Assembly: GCA_963763855.1 (NCBI GenBank)
Contig: CAVXPU010000005.1
Span: 2,046,001-2,110,000 of the forward strand
Source of the DNA: JAIBCC01 sp963763855
Lineage (GTDB): Bacteria; Acidobacteriota; Blastocatellia; Pyrinomonadales; Pyrinomonadaceae
DNA length: 64,000 nt
Direction of reading: 5' to 3'
The translations under genes and the position numbers were made by a program. The notes under the pieces were generated by a model. That model ran no database searches. It was not told the DNA's origin and worked only from the letters and a program-made list of their open reading frames with translations. Shown here in pieces: positions 60,522-64,000 of this stretch (the stretch's first letter is position 1; each line of letters begins with the position of its first letter).

Positions 60522-62030
60522 CTAAGCAGCAGCAGCCATTGTTTTAGCTTTTTCACGAGCTTCTTCAATTGTTCCAACCATGTAAAATGATTGCTCTGGC
60601 ATATCGTCGCATTTTCCGTCCAAGATTTCTTTGAAACCTTTGATTGTGTCTTCAACCTTCACGTATTTGCCTGGGATACCGGTAAATACTTCGCCAACAT
60701 GGAACGGTTGTGAAAAGAAACGTTGAATCTTTCTGGCACGGGCAACTGTCGCCTTATCTTCTTCGCTCAATTCGTCCAAGCCTAAAATCGCGATGATGTC
60801 TTGCAAGTCTTTGTAACGTTGCAAAATTTTCTTCACCGATTGAGCAACGGTATAATGCTCATCGCCAACAATTTGCGGATCCAAAATACGCGAGTTTGAT
60901 GCGAGCGGGTCAACAGCAGGATAAATTCCAAGTTCTACAATTTGTCGAGAAAGAGCTGTAACAGCGTCTAAGTGAGCAAATGTAGTTGCCGGAGCCGGAT
61001 CGGTGTAATCATCCGCAGGCACGTAAACTGCTTGAATCGATGTGATAGCACCAGTTTTAGTAGAAGTAATACGCTCTTGCATTTCGCCCATTTCAGAAGC
61101 AAGTGTCGGCTGATAACCCACAGCAGACGGCATACGACCGAGCAACGCCGATACCTCCGAACCTGCTTGTGTAAAGCGGAAAATATTATCAACGAAGAAA
61201 AGCACGTCATTTCCTTTATCACGGAAATATTCAGCAACTGTTAAACCCGACAAAGCAACACGTAGGCGTGCTCCCGGAGGCTCCGTCATCTGTCCGTACA
61301 CAAGTGCTACTTTCGAATCGGTCAATTGTGACTTGTCAACCAAGCTTAAATCAAATTCGCCGGTTTCTTCCATTTTATGAAGAAACTTATCACCATATCG
61401 GATAACTTTTGATTCAACCATTTCGCGAAGCAAATCGTTTCCTTCACGTGTTCTTTCACCAACACCTGCAAAAACCGAATAGCCGTCACTGCCAATCGCA
61501 ACGTTATTAATAAGTTCCATGATCAGAACTGTTTTGCCAACGCCCGCTCCACCGAAAAGTCCGATTTTTCCACCGCGAAGAAACGGCTGAATCAGATCGA
61601 TGACCTTGATTCCGGTTTCAAACATCTCAAGTCTGGTCGATTGTTGGTCAAAGGTTGGTGCGTGCCTATGAATCGATGCACGTTCGGTTGTTTTAACTTC
61701 ACCGAGTTCGTCAACAGGCTCGCCAATCACGTTCATTACGCGTCCGAGCGTTCCTTCACCGACAGGAACGGTTATCGTTCCGCCGAGATCAGTCGCTTTC
61801 ATTCCGCGAACCATCCCGTCCGTCGGCAGCATTGAAACTGCCCGAACACGACCTTCGCCCAAATGCTGCTGGACTTCGCAAATCGTGTCAACTTTCGTAT
61901 CAACGTCGAAGCCTTCGGATGTAATTCGAAGTGCTTGATAAATTGGTGGTAAATAATCGTTTGAAAATTCTACGTCAACGACAGGTCCGATAATTTGTAC
62001 GACCCGTCCGAATTGTTCTGCATTAGCCAT
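60522..62030 (-). CDS. atpD: ATP synthase beta subunit
   Basis: The catalytic F1 beta subunit, 502 residues, slightly longer than the usual 460-480. Walker A GGAGVGKT is at 160-167, the catalytic GERTREGND block at about 190, Walker B VLFFVDNIFRFT and the DELSEEDK motif (DELSEED) near 395. PALASEMG-like PTLASEMGEMQERI and the C-terminal helices are complete. The start MANAEQFGRVVQIIGPVVDVEF is standard. Only atpD and atpC are here, so the rest of the ATP synthase genes lie elsewhere. Confidence 0.97.
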   Translation of the reverse strand: MANAEQFGRVVQIIGPVVDVEFSNDYLPPIYQALRITSEGFDVDTKVDTICEVQQHLGEGRVRAVSMLPTDGMVRGMKATDLGGTITVPVGEGTLGRVMNVIGEPVDELGEVKTTERASIHRHAPTFDQQSTRLEMFETGIKVIDLIQPFLRGGKIGLFGGAGVGKTVLIMELINNVAIGSDGYSVFAGVGERTREGNDLLREMVESKVIRYGDKFLHKMEETGEFDLSLVDKSQLTDSKVALVYGQMTEPPGARLRVALSGLTVAEYFRDKGNDVLFFVDNIFRFTQAGSEVSALLGRMPSAVGYQPTLASEMGEMQERITSTKTGAITSIQAVYVPADDYTDPAPATTFAHLDAVTALSRQIVELGIYPAVDPLASNSRILDPQIVGDEHYTVAQSVKKILQRYKDLQDIIAILGLDELSEEDKATVARARKIQRFFSQPFHVGEVFTGIPGKYVKVEDTIKGFKEILDGKCDDMPEQSFYMVGTIEEAREKAKTMAAAA

Positions 62031-62153
62031 TTTAAATATTTGCTCCTCTGTAAGACAACAAAAAAGGTATTATAACAAAGGAAAAATAATATCATAGGCA
62101 GTTTGGCAATGGCAAAGACGGCTTGTGAGAAAAGTTACAAGGATTTTTTAAGT

Positions 62154-62654
62154 CTAGAGGGCTGCTACTCGACTTTGAGCCAGAGCGTCATATTTTGCCA
62201 GATGAATTGCCGCTAAAACCTCATCATCAGTTGGACGTAAAACCCTTGCCATAATATTTTGATACCTGATAATTCCCTTGGCATCAATGACGACAACTGC
62301 TCGTGTTGCCCAAATAGGTAAGAGCCAATGACTTGCATAGGTTTTTGTGATTTCCCGGTCTGAATCCGCCAAAAGCGGCATTGGCAAACTATGGTGGGCT
62401 GCAAATTGATAATGTTCTGACTCGCTGCCCGGCGAAATTCCTACCACTTCAGCCCCGCTATCTATATATTTCGCCCAATTGTCTCGAACTGAGCATAATT
62501 GTTTGGTACACATTATGGTTTCGTCACCGGGATAAAAAAGCAAAGCAATTACCCGACCGAGTTTTTCGCTCAATTGCCATTTTTCTCCTTTGGTATTGTT
62601 TAAGGAAAAGTCTGAAAAAGAGCTTCCAATTTTAATTTTGTCTGATTTATCCAT
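62154..62654 (-). CDS. bcp: Bcp-type peroxiredoxin
   Basis: Started at ATG 62654 (MDKSDKIKIGSSFSDFSL), 166 residues; the in-frame extension to 62717 adds an unlike leader. The thioredoxin-fold motif LFYPGDETIMCTKQLCSVRD places the peroxidatic Cys49 and a second Cys54 four residues apart, the atypical two-Cys BCP/PrxQ pattern. WATRAVVVIDAKGIIRYQNI follows. It reduces H2O2 and alkyl or lipid peroxides using thioredoxin. Length 166 is at the upper end. It is leftward, about 120 bases downstream of nothing on its strand except the gap before the GGDEF gene. Confidence 0.88.
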   Translation of the reverse strand: MDKSDKIKIGSSFSDFSLNNTKGEKWQLSEKLGRVIALLFYPGDETIMCTKQLCSVRDNWAKYIDSGAEVVGISPGSESEHYQFAAHHSLPMPLLADSDREITKTYASHWLLPIWATRAVVVIDAKGIIRYQNIMARVLRPTDDEVLAAIHLAKYDALAQSRVAAL

Positions 62655-62906
62655 TAACTTATTTGGCTGGGTTTGTTTTGAGATATTAGGAAATAAATAA
62701 AGTGGAGAGTTAGTCACTTTACCTAAATAAAGATTAGCATATAGATAATTTATCTTGCAAAAGTTTTTTTAAGTGAGTTAAACTTTGTTATCTGGTTAAT
62801 TTAGCCAGTTTACCTCAAAATTCATCCAACAATCACCTTCGATAATTTTAAGATAATAATTTGAGCTTTCGTACTCAAGAAAAAATAGCCTTGCAACAAC
62901 ATTCTT

Positions 62907-64000
62907 ATGTTTACAAAACAACAACTTTGGCAAACTCTTCTGCGAATTTCGGGTTTAGTACTTTTAACCCTAACTGTTTTTACGGTTTATGAATTTGGGT
63001 TTGCAGTATTATTAATTTCTATTCCAATCGCAATTCTAGGCTTTTTTATCAATCGTTTATTCGTAAAAACTTTGAGCGTTTCGCGTGAACAAGCCGAACA
63101 GGCTCGCCGACACACCGAAGAACTTTTACATTACATTACCGAGCAAGAGCGAACTGCCAGAATTCTCAAAGAAAGCGAAGAACAGTTTCGCAATGCCTTT
63201 GATTATGCTTCGATTGGAATGGCTTTGGTCTCACCTTTAGGAAAATTTTTGAAAGTTAATCATTCGTTATGTGAAATGATTGGCTATGCGGAAAGTGAAC
63301 TTTTGGAACTCGATGCTCAAACGTTACTCGTTAAAGATGACCTTGATGGCTTCAACCTCAATTTGACGAAATTGCTCGATAAAACCGCTCAATCTTGCGA
63401 AATGGAAATGCGTGTTTCTCACAAAGAAAGAGAAACTTTGTGGTTAATGTGGAGTGCTTCTTTAGTCCAGGAAGCGACAAATGATTCGTCTCATTTTATT
63501 TTTCAACTCCAAGATATTACTGATCGCAAACGTGCAGAAGAAAGATTAGTCCACGATGCTGTACACGATTCATTAACTGATTTGCCGAATCGAGTTTTAT
63601 TTTTAGATCGTTTGGAAGTAGCTTTCAAACGTGCCAAACGTCAATTTAACAATCAATTTGCTGTTTTATATCTTGATTTTGACCGCTTTAAATTGGTCAA
63701 TGATAGTTTTGGTCATCTGGTTGGCGATAAATTATTAGTTGAAATTGCCGAACGACTGAAAAAGATTTTGCGAGCAAGTGATACCGTGGCACGGCTTGGC
63801 GGCGACGAATTTACAATGTTGGTTGAAGAAATAGCCAATATTGAAGAAGCAATTCCAATCGTTGAACGCATCCGCGAAGAGATGTCAAAACCATTTAATT
63901 TAGATCGACAAATAATTTTTACCACGATCAGTATTGGAATTACAGCTTGGTCTCGTAATTATCAGAATTCAGAATTTTTATTGCGTGATTCTGATACAGC
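62907..64000 (+). CDS. PAS-GGDEF diguanylate cyclase, partial (runs past window end)
   Basis: ATG at 62907 opens a frame that continues to the last base (364 codons seen). Two membrane helices lie at about 10-50, separated by only a few residues. A short coiled coil (about 60-90) leads to a PAS domain at about 95-220 (NAFDYASIGMALVSPLGKFLKVN; MIGYAESELLELD). The GGDEF domain starts near residue 225: HDSLTDLPNRVLFLDRL, then LDFDRFKLVNDSFGH and the intact active-site GGDEF at 298-302. It would synthesise c-di-GMP; a downstream EAL domain beyond the edge is possible. Confidence 0.9.
   Translation, partial: MFTKQQLWQTLLRISGLVLLTLTVFTVYEFGFAVLLISIPIAILGFFINRLFVKTLSVSREQAEQARRHTEELLHYITEQERTARILKESEEQFRNAFDYASIGMALVSPLGKFLKVNHSLCEMIGYAESELLELDAQTLLVKDDLDGFNLNLTKLLDKTAQSCEMEMRVSHKERETLWLMWSASLVQEATNDSSHFIFQLQDITDRKRAEERLVHDAVHDSLTDLPNRVLFLDRLEVAFKRAKRQFNNQFAVLYLDFDRFKLVNDSFGHLVGDKLLVEIAERLKKILRASDTVARLGGDEFTMLVEEIANIEEAIPIVERIREEMSKPFNLDRQIIFTTISIGITAWSRNYQNSEFLLRDSDT

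Overview
The window is typical of an AT-rich, Gram-negative-type bacterium. It carries a TolC family outer membrane protein, a Wza-like export lipoprotein or secretin-like partner, many Sec signal peptides and sigma-54. The best guess is an Acidobacteriota lineage of the Blastocatellia/Pyrinomonadaceae kind. That guess rests on an acidobacterial-style VWFA protein, the rpoN-hpf-hprK-rapZ-EIIA-HPr cluster, ECF sigma/DUF4252 genes and large families of secreted TPR proteins. It is inferred from gene content and cannot be confirmed here. Layout: (1) 1-8.7 kb is housekeeping: a DUF1343/NamZ muramidase and a C26 amidotransferase leftward, then hslV-hslU with a lipoprotein, an FAH-family enzyme and a zinc-ribbon membrane protein rightward, a transaldolase-like aldolase, a MarR regulator with a paired operator, UspA and DUF402. 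(2) 9.1-20.2 kb holds an acyl-CoA carboxyltransferase and the glycolytic set gap-pgk-tpiA-secG-tRNA-Leu(GAG), all leftward except the carboxyltransferase. Between pgk and tpiA sits an oppositely oriented island of about 5.8 kb. It contains a REPIN-like repeat pair, two small proteins sharing a motif that resembles bacterial amyloid-signalling (BASS/RHIM-like) sequences, two frameshifted secreted TPR genes, a TPR tail remnant and a urocanase remnant. (3) 20.4-26.3 kb holds a TolC family protein, a glycosyltransferase, a sugar epimerase, three secreted proteins including a VWA protein, and dodecin. (4) 26.3-33.8 kb is a leftward cluster: rpoN, hpf, hprK, rapZ, mannose-type EIIA, HPr, a PPOX-fold protein, arginase and ddl. 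RapZ lacks the Walker A lysine. (5) 34-42.6 kb holds a frameshifted pdxJ, a secreted HExxH protein, a prolyl oligopeptidase, an ECF sigma factor followed by a decayed anti-sigma gene and DUF4252-like genes, and a SIR2-TPR defence-type gene flanked by a 21-bp direct repeat. (6) 42.6-54.8 kb is central metabolism: citrate synthase, aconitase, a sodium:solute symporter with a coupled 44-residue membrane microprotein, a galactokinase-like kinase, a nucleotidyltransferase, a three-times frameshifted alkaline phosphatase and P5C dehydrogenase. (7) 54.8-64 kb holds peptide deformylase, a CAP protein, tRNA-Lys(CTT), prepilin peptidase, an RHH protein, RNase P RNA, a polysaccharide export protein, atpD-atpC, a Bcp-type peroxiredoxin and the start of a PAS-GGDEF protein. 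About ten single- or double-base indels break otherwise recognisable genes, several in homopolymers. Some may be assembly errors rather than real pseudogenes.
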